10,195 nucleotides of DNA from Asaia bogorensis. Lineage in GTDB: Bacteria; Pseudomonadota; Alphaproteobacteria; Acetobacterales; Acetobacteraceae. Numbering within the stretch: position 1 is the stretch's first letter; each line of letters begins with the position of its first letter. Below, piece by piece: positions 4,879 through 10,195 of the stretch. The translations under genes were made by a program, and so were the position numbers. The notes under the pieces are model-generated. The model saw only the letters and a program-made list of their open reading frames with translations. It was not told where the DNA came from and made no database searches. Location: contig CAMBXJ010000108.1 of assembly GCA_945871455.1 (NCBI GenBank), forward strand, positions 1 through 10,195. Direction: 5' to 3'.

Positions 4879-6762
4879 TCAGATCGCGACCCGGACGCCC
4901 AGTTCGACGACGCGGTCGCTCGGGATCCTAAAGAATTCGGTCGCCGACACCGCATTGCGCGCCATCAACAGGAACAGCCAACGCCGCCACCAGGACAGCT
5001 TGGGCTCCATGCCGGGCACCAGCACTTCGCGACCCAGGAAATAGCTGGCCTGCATCGGATCGAATCGGACCGCGTCGCCCAGTTCCTCCAACTCCCGCGG
5101 GATATTCGGGCTTTCCATGAAACCGTAGCGCAGTACAACCCGGAAGATGCCGGTGCCGAGTTCGGAGACTTCGGTGCGCCTGGATCGCGGAACCTCGGGG
5201 TCGTCGGTGTTCTGAACCGTGACGAACAGGACCCGCTCATGCAGAACCTTGTTGTGCTTCAGGTTGTGCAACAACGCGGTCGGCACGTAATCGGGGTTGC
5301 CGGTCAGGAACACCGCCATGCCCGGCACCCGGATTGTCCGCGACTGCGGCAAGCGGGCCAGGAATGGCGCAAGCGGCATGCTGTCCTGCTTCCAGCGCGC
5401 CAGCAGCAGATCGCGCCCGCGACGCCACGATGTCATCAGGCCCAGCAAGGCCAGGGCCATGGCGAGGGGCACCCAGCCTCCTTCCGGAATTTTCAGTGCG
5501 TTGGAGGCGAAGAACGTCGCGTCCACCAGAAAAAACGCCCCGAACAGGCCCACCGCCGCCCATCGCGGCCAATGGAACTGCCGCCGAAACACCACCGTCG
5601 CCAATACGCAGTCGCACAAGAACGTGCCGGTCACCGCGATCCCGTAGGCCGCCGCCAGATGCTCGCTGGAACGGAACGCGAAGACCAGCACCAGCACGCC
5701 AACGGCCAGCAACATGTTCACTTGCGGGATGTAGATCTGCCCTTCCTCGGTGTTCGAGGTGTGACGGACTGTCATGCGCGGGAAGAACCCAAGCTGCATA
5801 CATTGGCGGGTGACCGAGAAGGCCCCCGATATCAGCGCCTGGCTGGCGATTACCGTCGCCAAGGTCGCCAGGATCACCATCGGCAAGCGCAGCCATTCCG
5901 GGCTGAGCAAGAAGAACGGGTTCGCGACCGCCTCTGGATGTGACATCACCAGCGCCCCCTGGCCCATATAGTTCAGGGTCAGGCAGGGCAGCACGAACAT
6001 GATCCAGGCGCGCCGGATCGGCTGGCGGCCGAAATGGCCCATGTCGGCGTAGAGCGCTTCGGCACCGGTGACGCACAGCACCACCGCACCCAGCACGATG
6101 AAGGCGAACCCCTTATGCTCGATGCACAATCCGATCGCATAGGTGGGCGACAGCGCCAGCAACACGGACGGATTCTGGACGATCTGGAAAACGCCCAGGA
6201 CCCCCAGCACGATGAACCACACCAGCATGACCGGGCCGAACAACCGTCCTACCGCGCCGGTCCCATGCGACTGCACCGCGAAAAGCGCCACGATGATCAG
6301 CGCCGAGATTGGCACGACATAGGTCTTGAAGGCCGGCGCCGCGACTTCCAGGCCCTCCACCGCCGACAGGACCGAAATCGCCGGCGTGATCACGCCGTCA
6401 CCGAAAAACAGGCAGGCGCCGACAATGCCGACCAGACCGACGATCTTGCGGCTATGCACGCCGGTGCACATGCGCTGGGCGAGCACCATCAGGGCCAGGG
6501 TCCCGCCCTCTCCCCGGTTATCGGCGCGCATGATCAGAAGCACGTATTTGACGGTGACGATCAACACCATCGACCAGAAGATCATGGACAGGACGCCCAG
6601 GATCTCGGAGTTGGCGATGCCGCCATCGGTAAAAAGCTGGAGGCTGGTCTTGAAGGCATAGAGCGGGCTGGTCCCGATATCCCCGTAGACGACGCCTAAA
6701 ACCATCAGCATTTTGCCGGCTGACGGATTGGCGCCCCGTTCGTCCGCCGTCGCGATCGTCAT
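4879..6762 (-). CDS. kup: Kup (TrkD) family potassium uptake permease
   Basis: This is a complete 627-residue Kup/HAK/KT protein, close to the E. coli Kup length. It is an inner-membrane K+ importer, generally considered a K+/H+ symporter. Family signatures are [13 protein letters not shown] (23-35), [14 protein letters not shown] in the second loop, [86 protein letters not shown] and [11 protein letters not shown]. About twelve hydrophobic segments occupy roughly residues 18-445. The cytoplasmic tail keeps [26 protein letters not shown] and the terminal ELGVRVAI. The ATG at 6762-6760 has no clear Shine-Dalgarno sequence, but it overlaps the stop of an upstream 30-codon ORF as ATGA, so translation is probably coupled. 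Expression is presumably from a minus-strand promoter between gcrA and this gene, not identified. Confidence 0.97.
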   Translation of the reverse strand: MTIATADERGANPSAGKMLMVLGVVYGDIGTSPLYAFKTSLQLFTDGGIANSEILGVLSMIFWSMVLIVTVKYVLLIMRADNRGEGGTLALMVLAQRMCTGVHSRKIVGLVGIVGACLFFGDGVITPAISVLSAVEGLEVAAPAFKTYVVPISALIIVALFAVQSHGTGAVGRLFGPVMLVWFIVLGVLGVFQIVQNPSVLLALSPTYAIGLCIEHKGFAFIVLGAVVLCVTGAEALYADMGHFGRQPIRRAWIMFVLPCLTLNYMGQGALVMSHPEAVANPFFLLSPEWLRLPMVILATLATVIASQALISGAFSVTRQCMQLGFFPRMTVRHTSNTEEGQIYIPQVNMLLAVGVLVLVFAFRSSEHLAAAYGIAVTGTFLCDCVLATVVFRRQFHWPRWAAVGLFGAFFLVDATFFASNALKIPEGGWVPLAMALALLGLMTSWRRGRDLLLARWKQDSMPLAPFLARLPQSRTIRVPGMAVFLTGNPDYVPTALLHNLKHNKVLHERVLFVTVQNTDDPEVPRSRRTEVSELGTGIFRVVLRYGFMESPNIPRELEELGDAVRFDPMQASYFLGREVLVPGMEPKLSWWRRWLFLLMARNAVSATEFFRIPSDRVVELGVRVAI

Positions 6763-6851
6763 GACTGAACCGAAACCGGGGGCTGATCAGGCTGCTCCCC
6801 CACAAATTCGGACAATCGGCGTCCGGGCGGCAGCGAATCGGCTTCGGTCAT
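6759..6851 (-). CDS. 30-aa upstream ORF overlapping the kup start (ATGA)
   Basis: On the minus strand the ATG at 6851-6849 follows GAGG by 6 nt and opens a 30-codon frame ending in TGA at 6761-6759. That stop shares 4 nt with the kup start (ATGA). The product starts [20 protein letters not shown] and ends in a Pro/Val/Ser-rich tail. It is soluble, acidic to neutral, and has no domain I recognise. Because kup lacks its own good ribosome binding site while this ORF has one, it plausibly delivers ribosomes to kup by termination-reinitiation. Alternatives are a chance frame with kup started from a poor site, or a leader peptide that responds to some signal. A GAATC (GANTC) site lies inside at 6835-6839. 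Confidence 0.5.
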   Translation of the reverse strand: MTEADSLPPGRRLSEFVGEQPDQPPVSVQS

Positions 6852-7054
6852 GAGTTGCCTCGTTTCGCAGCGTCAGCCCAAGGTGGCTGGGCGCGGGCGG
6901 ACGCATACGCCGAGGTCGCCGGACGCACAAGCGCAACCCCACCGATCCCTGACCGCGATGGTGCGGCCCCCGGCTCATCGGGACGGCGACGTACCGGCTC
7001 GATCCCTTTCAGAGCAGGTCGTTCACCGCTGCGATCGCGGCGATAAGACGCGCC

Positions 7055-7077
7055 GGCCGGACGATCTGGGCCGGACG
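7055..7077. repeat. direct repeat GGCCGGACG, two copies
   Basis: GGCCGGACG occurs at 7055-7063 and again at 7069-7077, separated by ATCTG, in the gcrA-kup intergenic region (6852-7121). No gene is visible in this 270-bp stretch apart from the kup upstream ORF. The repeat could be an operator with a 14-bp period or chance in GC-rich DNA. Confidence 0.35.
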
Positions 7078-7121
7078 GTCGTACTCACCAGGCCGCGGCA
7101 CCAAGCCGGGGTCAGGTCCGA

Positions 7122-7643
7122 TCAGGCAGCATCCTCTCGCCGATCCCGGACCTTCACGTAGGCGAGCTTGGCATGTTCCCCGCAATAAGGCTTGCCCGGT
7201 TCGGACGGCGAGTCGCAAAAATGGAAGCTCCTGGTGCCAGGTTCGCCGATCGGCCAGCAGCAGGTGATGACCCGCCCATACGGACGCGCGGCGACAGGCG
7301 CCAATCTGGGAAGCGGCGTCGGCGCGACGGGGCGGACCGGGGGCTGCGGCTGCGGCGCTGGGGTCTCCACCGCGGGTTCGGCCGCGAATATCGGTGCAGG
7401 CGGAACCGGTTCATCGGTGCTCGCCAACGGCGGCAAGGTCGTGCCATCACCGCGGATGCAGGACGGCGGCGCCGGTGGCGGCTCCCTTCTGATCGGTGAC
7501 GGGCGCGCGTCAAGCTCCAACCGATGCGCTTTCCCGACGATGGCATTCTTCGAAACGCCCAGGCGCCGCCCGATTTCCGCCGTCGAGTGACCCTCCCCCC
7601 AGAGTGTCCTCAGGCGAAGGATCGTCTCCTCGTTCCAATCCAT
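7122..7643 (-). CDS. gcrA: GcrA cell-cycle regulator
   Basis: This is a complete 173-residue GcrA. In alphaproteobacteria such as Caulobacter, GcrA binds RNA polymerase through sigma70 and activates promoters carrying CcrM-methylated GANTC sites. The N-terminal DNA-binding domain begins MDWNEETILRLRTLWGEGHS and has the helix-turn-helix LGVSKNAIVGKAHRL (28-42). A Pro/Ala-rich linker spans about 46-118. The conserved C-terminal part PYGRVITCCWPIGEPGTRSF (121-140) continues HFCDSPSEPGKPYCGEHAKLAYV, with Cys128, Cys129, Cys143, Cys154 and His157 in the family pattern. The ATG at 7643-7641 has AAGGGA about 9 nt upstream. The upstream region on the minus strand carries a sigma70-like promoter with a GANTC in its spacer and a DnaA-box-like 9-mer, in line with the known wiring of this regulator. 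Confidence 0.97.
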   Translation of the reverse strand: MDWNEETILRLRTLWGEGHSTAEIGRRLGVSKNAIVGKAHRLELDARPSPIRREPPPAPPSCIRGDGTTLPPLASTDEPVPPAPIFAAEPAVETPAPQPQPPVRPVAPTPLPRLAPVAARPYGRVITCCWPIGEPGTRSFHFCDSPSEPGKPYCGEHAKLAYVKVRDRREDAA

Positions 7644-7677
7644 CTAGTGGGTTCCCTTCCCGATACCGGCACAAGAT

Positions 7678-7706
7678 ATGGTATCGGCGACTCGGCCGCG
7701 GCTCAA
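7678..7706 (-). promoter_or_regulatory. gcrA promoter with GANTC site in the spacer
   Basis: On the minus strand TTGAGC (7706-7701, 4 of 6) and TACCAT (7683-7678, 4 of 6) are separated by exactly 17 nt. The spacer contains GAGTC (7693-7689), a GANTC site that CcrM would methylate. Predicted transcription starts near 7671, leaving a short leader of about 28 nt with AAGGGA. Methylation sites overlapping core promoter elements are typical of GcrA/CcrM-controlled promoters in Caulobacter. The hexamers are imperfect, as expected for a regulated promoter. Confidence 0.5.
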
Positions 7707-7724
7707 TGGCTGAGACGGCCCGCA

Positions 7725-7740
7725 CCACAAAAAGTTGTGG
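7725..7740. promoter_or_regulatory. CCACAA-N4-TTGTGG palindrome upstream of gcrA
   Basis: CCACAA (7725-7730) and TTGTGG (7735-7740) are perfect inverted 6-mers around AAAG. The right arm overlaps the DnaA-box-like 9-mer at 7736-7744. The centre is about 62 nt upstream of the predicted gcrA start site, a common place for an activator or repressor. CCACAA recurs at 7757, 7866 and 7898 in the same intergenic region. Confidence 0.4.
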
Positions 7741-7744
7741 ACAA
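7736..7744 (-). promoter_or_regulatory. DnaA-box-like 9-mer upstream of gcrA
   Basis: The minus strand reads TTGTCCACA, one base from the canonical DnaA box TTATCCACA. It lies about 69 nt upstream of the predicted gcrA start site and reads in the same direction as gcrA. In Caulobacter, DnaA activates gcrA, so the location fits. A single 9-mer can occur by chance. Confidence 0.45.
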
Positions 7745-7747
7745 ACT

Positions 7748-7828
7748 GGCGTCACGCCACAAGGGCTAGGGATTTGAGGGAGATTTGAGGCCGCGCGTCG
7801 GGACCGATATGTGGTGCGGCGTAACGCC
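7748..7828. repeat. two copies of palindrome GGCGT-N-ACGCC, 70 bp apart
   Basis: GGCGTCACGCC at 7748-7758 and GGCGTAACGCC at 7818-7828 are 11-bp palindromes with one central base, starting exactly 70 bp apart (about seven helical turns) in the tatA-gcrA intergenic region. The phased spacing would place two bound dimers on the same face of the DNA. No regulator is identified. Confidence 0.4.
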
Positions 7829-7845
7829 ATGTGGTCCGCTTGCGT

Positions 7846-7895
7846 CCGGCACGCCCGCCGTGCGGCCACAAACCCGGTGGCCGCGGCGTGCCTGG
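7846..7895. repeat. very strong GC-rich hairpin between tatA and gcrA
   Basis: GGCACGCC (7848-7855) pairs with GGCGTGCC (7885-7892), and GCGGCCAC (7862-7869) pairs with GTGGCCGC (7877-7884). This gives 16 Watson-Crick pairs with a 6-nt one-sided bulge and a 7-nt loop. CC (7846-7847) and GG (7894-7895) may extend it past one bulged T. It lies about 70-120 nt downstream of the tatA stop on the minus strand and upstream of the gcrA promoter, so it could insulate gcrA from tatA read-through. Confidence 0.5.
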
Positions 7896-7912
7896 CTCCA
7901 CAAGGCAGTCAT

Positions 7913-7940
7913 CCCTGACGGGAGCGCTGCCCCGCCAGGG
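7913..7940 (-). terminator. tatA terminator hairpin
   Basis: CCCTGACGGG (7913-7922) and CCCGCCAGGG (7931-7940) form a 10-bp stem with an 8-nt loop. The single non-Watson-Crick position is a U-G wobble in minus-strand RNA but an A-C mismatch in plus-strand RNA, which supports minus-strand use. It begins 22 nt after the tatA stop. No T run follows. Confidence 0.5.
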
Positions 7941-7962
7941 CCATCAATACCAGAGCAGCCAA

Positions 7963-8220
7963 TCAACGGGTCGCGGAAGATTCCCGTGACGGCGTCGCGG
8001 CCTGGGCGCTGCCGGGAGCAGCCGCCGGTCCGGGGATCGTCCCGGTCGGCTTGTCAGCGGTAGCCTCCATGGAGGCATCGTCGCCTTCCGACATGTTTTT
8101 CTTGAATGATTTGATACCCTTGGCGAAATCGCCCATCAAGCTGCTGACCTTGCCGCCGCCGAACAGCAGCAAAACAACCAGCAGCACGACCAGCCAGTGC
8201 CAAATGCTGAAGCTACCCAA
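7963..8220 (-). CDS. tatA: twin-arginine translocase subunit TatA
   Basis: TatA forms the pore-like assembly of the Tat pathway that moves folded proteins across the inner membrane. From the TTG at 8220-8218 the product is 85 residues: [20 protein letters not shown] (membrane helix about 4-20), the hinge FGGGK, then the amphipathic helix [18 protein letters not shown] and a charged, then Pro/Ala/Ser-rich tail. The TTG start is preferred because GGAGG (8230-8226) sits 5 nt upstream and known TatA proteins begin [10 protein letters not shown]. The alternative ATG at 8232, four codons upstream, has only a weak upstream site and overlaps that GGAGG. The hinge has Gly where many alphaproteobacterial TatA have FGRGK. 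No tatB or tatC follows on the minus strand; gcrA is next, so they must lie elsewhere. Confidence 0.92.
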   Translation of the reverse strand: MGSFSIWHWLVVLLVVLLLFGGGKVSSLMGDFAKGIKSFKKNMSEGDDASMEATADKPTGTIPGPAAAPGSAQAATPSRESSATR

Positions 8221-8232
8221 TGAAACCTCCAT

Positions 8233-8663
8233 GCTCGGCGTCGCTCACGCCCGGCCCCTGTTCCCGCTCGGCTCCTGCCGAGACGTTATGTTCGGCCCCA
8301 ATCTAGACGCCGCATTGATCGTTTACCCGTTTACGCAAGGCCTGCCAACGAAATGGCGTGGGACCCGCGTGGATGCAAGCGACGTTTCCTCGGATCGGCG
8401 CGATTTGGGGCCGCGCGATCTCCGCCGCCTGCCTGTGGGCGGTGTCGGTGAAAAACGGTCGCGGCGGCGATGGCCTTCGTTGCCGAAGCTCCGTTTGCGG
8501 AGTAGCGTGGTTGTTCGACAGATGAAATCCGGGGCGCGCGCAAACGACGCTTCACCCATCTGCCGAGGGGATGGGCGTCGCGGATACAGTCCGCCGCGCC
8601 CCTGTTCAACAGGGCGCCGGCGCCGAGTCGCGGCCGTATCGCCCAGGCAGAAAGGCTACGTCC
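8233..8663. other. divergent tatA-cspA intergenic region; probable long cspA leader
   Basis: This 430-bp stretch between divergently read tatA and cspA must contain both promoters, but I could not fix either hexamer pair with confidence. The part near cspA is likely its 5' leader, which in many cold-shock genes is long and structured. Visible elements are CCCTGT-TCA-ACAGGG (8600-8614), the self-complementary GGCGCCGGCGCC (8613-8624), a GAGTC (GANTC) at 8625-8629, and a tandem CGTTTACC-CGTTTACG pair near 8320-8335. Frames crossing it have no family-like product. Confidence 0.4.
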
Positions 8664-8873
8664 ATGACGACCGGCACCGTGAAATGGTTCAACCCGACCA
8701 AAGGATACGGGTTCATCGCCCCTGACACTGGGGGCAAAGACATCTTCGTGCATATCAGCGCTGTCCAGAAGGCCGGCTTGCGCGGTCTGAACGAAGGCCA
8801 GAAAGTGGGCTTCGACATCGAAGAACAACAGAATGGCCGTTCCGCCGCGGTCAATCTTTCCGCGGACACCTGA
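8664..8873 (+). CDS. cspA: cold-shock domain protein, CspA type
   Basis: This is a complete 69-residue single cold-shock domain protein that binds single-stranded RNA or DNA and melts RNA structure. It starts [23 protein letters not shown]1 is KGYGFI (13-18) and RNP2 is DIFVHISA (26-33), followed by [20 protein letters not shown] and AAVNLSADT. All aromatic nucleic-acid-binding positions appear kept: Trp9, Phe10, Tyr15, Phe17, Phe28 and His30. AAAGG (8651-8655) lies about 8 nt before the ATG at 8664. The stop TGA (8871-8873) falls within the first copy of a 14-bp tandem repeat. Whether it is cold-induced cannot be told, so the symbol marks the family rather than a specific orthologue. Confidence 0.95.
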   Translation: MTTGTVKWFNPTKGYGFIAPDTGGKDIFVHISAVQKAGLRGLNEGQKVGFDIEEQQNGRSAAVNLSADT

Positions 8874-8953
8874 CAGCGGGAACCTGCCAGCGGGAACCTG
8901 CCAACGGGCAACTGACAGCGGGCAACTGCCAACGGACAACTGCCAGCCGACGC
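8870..8953. repeat. 14-bp tandem repeat, about six copies, at the cspA stop
   Basis: Copies of about 14 bp follow one another: CTGACAGCGGGAAC, CTGCCAGCGGGAAC, CTGCCAACGGGCAA, CTGACAGCGGGCAA, CTGCCAACGGACAA and a degenerate CTGCCAGCCGACGC. The consensus is CTG(A/C)CA(A/G)CGG(G/A)(A/C)A(A/C). Each unit is itself made of two related 7-mers. The array begins in the last sense codon and stop codon of cspA, so the TGA is part of copy one. Downstream, 8954-9252 shows no further gene. Confidence 0.8.
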
Positions 8954-9252
8954 GTGACAGTCGCGGCCTCGGCGGGCTCTGGACCCAACGCCGGAGTCGC
9001 GCCACGGGCGACACGTCGCGGCAGGCAGCGGGCTGCGAACGCTTATTCCGCCGGACTGTTGCATCCTTGCATGAGAGAGCACCCGCCATGATCTATGGCC
9101 TCGCTGGCTCCTGAGTTCGGTGCATTAGCCTGGCCTTGTCGGCCGAGGTGAAAGCAGCCCACAAGCCTTTCCCGATTGCGCGTCCGGCCGGAAGCCGCTT
9201 GCGTGAAAACGATGTGTCATTTAGGCAGATGACGAAAGGATGACACGCACCA

Positions 9253-9933
9253 ATGACTCATACCCTGGACCATCGCGACGGGTCGGGACGGCGGCGAGGC
9301 ACGGCCCCCGCGGTGGCGTTGGATACGGCCTCTATTGTCGACGCTTATCGACGTTGGGCCGGCGTGTACGATGCCGTGTTCGGCGGGGTCTCCTCGTTCG
9401 GGCGCAAGCGCGCGGTGGCGGCGGTCAACGCCCTTCCCGGTCGTGATGTGCTGGAAGTTGGCGTCGGCACCGGCCTGGCCCTGCCCCATTACAACAAGGA
9501 CAAGCGGATCACCGGCATCGACCTGTCGGTTGAGATGCTGGAACGCGCGCGGGAGCGGGTGGCAGAAGAAGGTCTGCGCAATGTCAGCGACCTCTGTGAA
9601 ATGGACGCGGAGGCGACGACTTTCGAAGATGCGGCGTTCGATACCGCGGTCGCGATGTTTGTGGCCTCTGTCGTTCCCAACCCCAGGCGCCTGCTCGCGG
9701 AAATCCGGCGAGTTGTCAAACCTGGTGGTAATATCCTGTTTGTAAACCATTTTTCGGCAGATCGTGGGCCGCGCTGGTGGATCGAACGGGCCATGGCGCC
9801 GGGTTCGCGCGCGCTGGGGTGGCATCCCGACTTCGCCATCGAAGCACTGTTGTCCCCGGATGACATGCGCGGCATGGACGTAAGCAGCGTGCCGCCGCTG
9901 GGAATTTTCACTCTGGTGCGCCTGTCGAACTGA
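9253..9933 (+). CDS. pmtA: class I SAM-dependent methyltransferase, PmtA-like
   Basis: This is a 226-residue Rossmann-fold methyltransferase resembling Rhodobacter-type phosphatidylethanolamine N-methyltransferases, which convert PE stepwise to phosphatidylcholine at the inner membrane using S-adenosylmethionine. Visible are SIVDAYRRWAGVYDAVFG (27-44), SAM motif I VLEVGVGTGLALPHY (66-80), TGIDLSVEML (87-96) with the ribose-binding Asp, MDAEATTFEDAAFDTAVAMF (117-136), VASVVPNP, VKPGGNILFVNHFSAD (155-170) and RALGWHPDF. The SVVP and NHFSA segments fit PmtA rather than ubiquinone-pathway enzymes. Substrate remains inferred. The ATG at 9253 has AAAGGA (9235-9240) 12 nt upstream, rather far. The first 25 residues are poorly conserved, so a later start is possible. 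It appears monocistronic. Confidence 0.85.
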   Translation: MTHTLDHRDGSGRRRGTAPAVALDTASIVDAYRRWAGVYDAVFGGVSSFGRKRAVAAVNALPGRDVLEVGVGTGLALPHYNKDKRITGIDLSVEMLERARERVAEEGLRNVSDLCEMDAEATTFEDAAFDTAVAMFVASVVPNPRRLLAEIRRVVKPGGNILFVNHFSADRGPRWWIERAMAPGSRALGWHPDFAIEALLSPDDMRGMDVSSVPPLGIFTLVRLSN

Positions 9934-9951
9934 CCCGGGACTCGGCCATGT

Positions 9952-9981
9952 CCACGGCGCCCCGCGACGACGGCGCCGTGG
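9952..9981 (+). terminator. pmtA 3' hairpin
   Basis: CCACGGCGCC (9952-9961) and GGCGCCGTGG (9972-9981) form a perfect 10-bp stem with a 10-nt loop, 18 nt after the pmtA stop. GTGTGCGTCG follows, not a T run. It is positioned as a terminator but is atypical. Confidence 0.5.
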
Positions 9982-10047
9982 GTGTGCGTCGTCGCCCTCT
10001 CACCGTCGTGGCCGGACCTTGTCCGCCCCCACTCCGTTGAAGCACAG

Positions 10048-10070
10048 GTTGCCGGGTCGATCCCGGCAAC
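10048..10070. terminator. perfect 9-bp palindrome GTTGCCGGG / CCCGGCAAC
   Basis: GTTGCCGGG (10048-10056) and CCCGGCAAC (10062-10070) form a perfect stem around TCGAT. It lies about 115 nt after the pmtA stop in gene-free sequence (9934-10195). It could be a second terminator, or belong to a minus-strand gene entering from beyond the right edge. Confidence 0.45.
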
Positions 10071-10140
10071 GCCGATAAGTGTCTGTCCGGAAACATAGTG
10101 TGCCTTTTCAGCGGGCTACCATGTGGCGGCTGGCCGGCGC

Positions 10141-10163
10141 GGCCCCGAACGCGATGCGGGGCC
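10141..10163. repeat. 7-bp inverted repeat GGCCCCG / CGGGGCC
   Basis: GGCCCCG (10141-10147) and CGGGGCC (10157-10163) pair perfectly around AACGCGATG. It lies near the window edge. No gene is visible from 9934 to 10195, although a gene could begin beyond it. Confidence 0.35.
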
Positions 10164-10195
10164 ATCGATGAGGGGCCGCAACGCCCCAGACGCCC

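Noticed and set aside
4651..5943. A 430-codon plus-strand open frame opposite kup
   Set aside because: It is a shadow of kup with a His/Gln/Arg-rich translation and no homology pattern. kup itself is unmistakable.
7725..7762. A possible replication origin because of DnaA-like and CCACAA motifs
   Set aside because: Only one 9-mer resembles a DnaA box, there is no AT-rich unwinding region, and the position fits a gcrA promoter instead.
8870..8953. A CRISPR array
   Set aside because: The units are 14 bp and directly contiguous, with no spacers and no cas genes.
8331..9089. A 252-codon minus-strand frame across cspA and the tandem repeat
   Set aside because: The repetitive translation comes from the 14-bp array, and cspA on the plus strand is certain.
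9240..9446. A 68-codon plus-strand frame starting at ATG 9240 ahead of pmtA
   Set aside because: It overlaps the pmtA frame and its translation is Arg-rich without a motif. AAAGGA more likely serves pmtA even at long spacing.
9217..9825. A 202-codon minus-strand frame opposite pmtA
   Set aside because: It is an antisense shadow with no motif. The plus strand carries the complete methyltransferase signature.

Overview
The window looks like chromosomal DNA from a GC-rich alphaproteobacterium, most likely in the Rhodospirillales and possibly Acetobacteraceae. The class call rests on a complete GcrA cell-cycle regulator (an alphaproteobacterial hallmark), a PmtA-type phospholipid methyltransferase, a TatA of alphaproteobacterial type, and a GANTC (CcrM-type) site inside the predicted gcrA promoter. 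Family and genus are inference. I see no phage, transposase, CRISPR array, tRNA or rRNA gene.

Layout. 1-1579 (+): the 3' end of gatA and all of gatB, two subunits of the tRNA-dependent amidotransferase. 1605-1822 (-): a compact unrecognised unit with promoter, leader hairpin, strong ribosome binding site, 28-codon hydrophobic ORF and UUCG-loop hairpin. 2137-3502 (-): a likely operon marR-family regulator > free methionine-R-sulfoxide reductase > NIPSNAP-family protein, with a TTGACA promoter element upstream. 3928-4164 (+): an FNR/FixK-type box ahead of a 49-residue single-pass membrane protein, followed by a 16-bp hairpin. 4280-4853: no convincing gene, but one nested inverted repeat. 4854-6851 (-): kup, a potassium uptake permease, preceded by a 30-codon ORF overlapping its start by ATGA. 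7122-7643 (-): gcrA, with a structured upstream region holding a DnaA-box-like site, a GANTC site and several dyads. 7963-8220 (-): tatA without tatB or tatC next to it, probably with a TTG start. 8664-8873 (+): a cold-shock protein gene whose stop codon lies in a 14-bp tandem repeat. 9253-9933 (+): a PmtA-like methyltransferase, followed by three palindromes.

The genes are mainly housekeeping. GatB serves tRNA charging. The msrC-like enzyme suggests repair of oxidised free methionine under a MarR-type regulator. Kup imports K+, TatA belongs to folded-protein export, CspA is an RNA chaperone, PmtA acts in phosphatidylcholine synthesis, and GcrA couples DNA methylation state to transcription. 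The less ordinary content is in the small ORFs and gene-free stretches: the 28-aa unit at 1605-1822, the FNR-box membrane miniprotein, the kup-coupled ORF, and the gcrA promoter region. I did not find a clear multi-gene novel system. All operators, promoters and hairpins were found by eye without computed folding energies.
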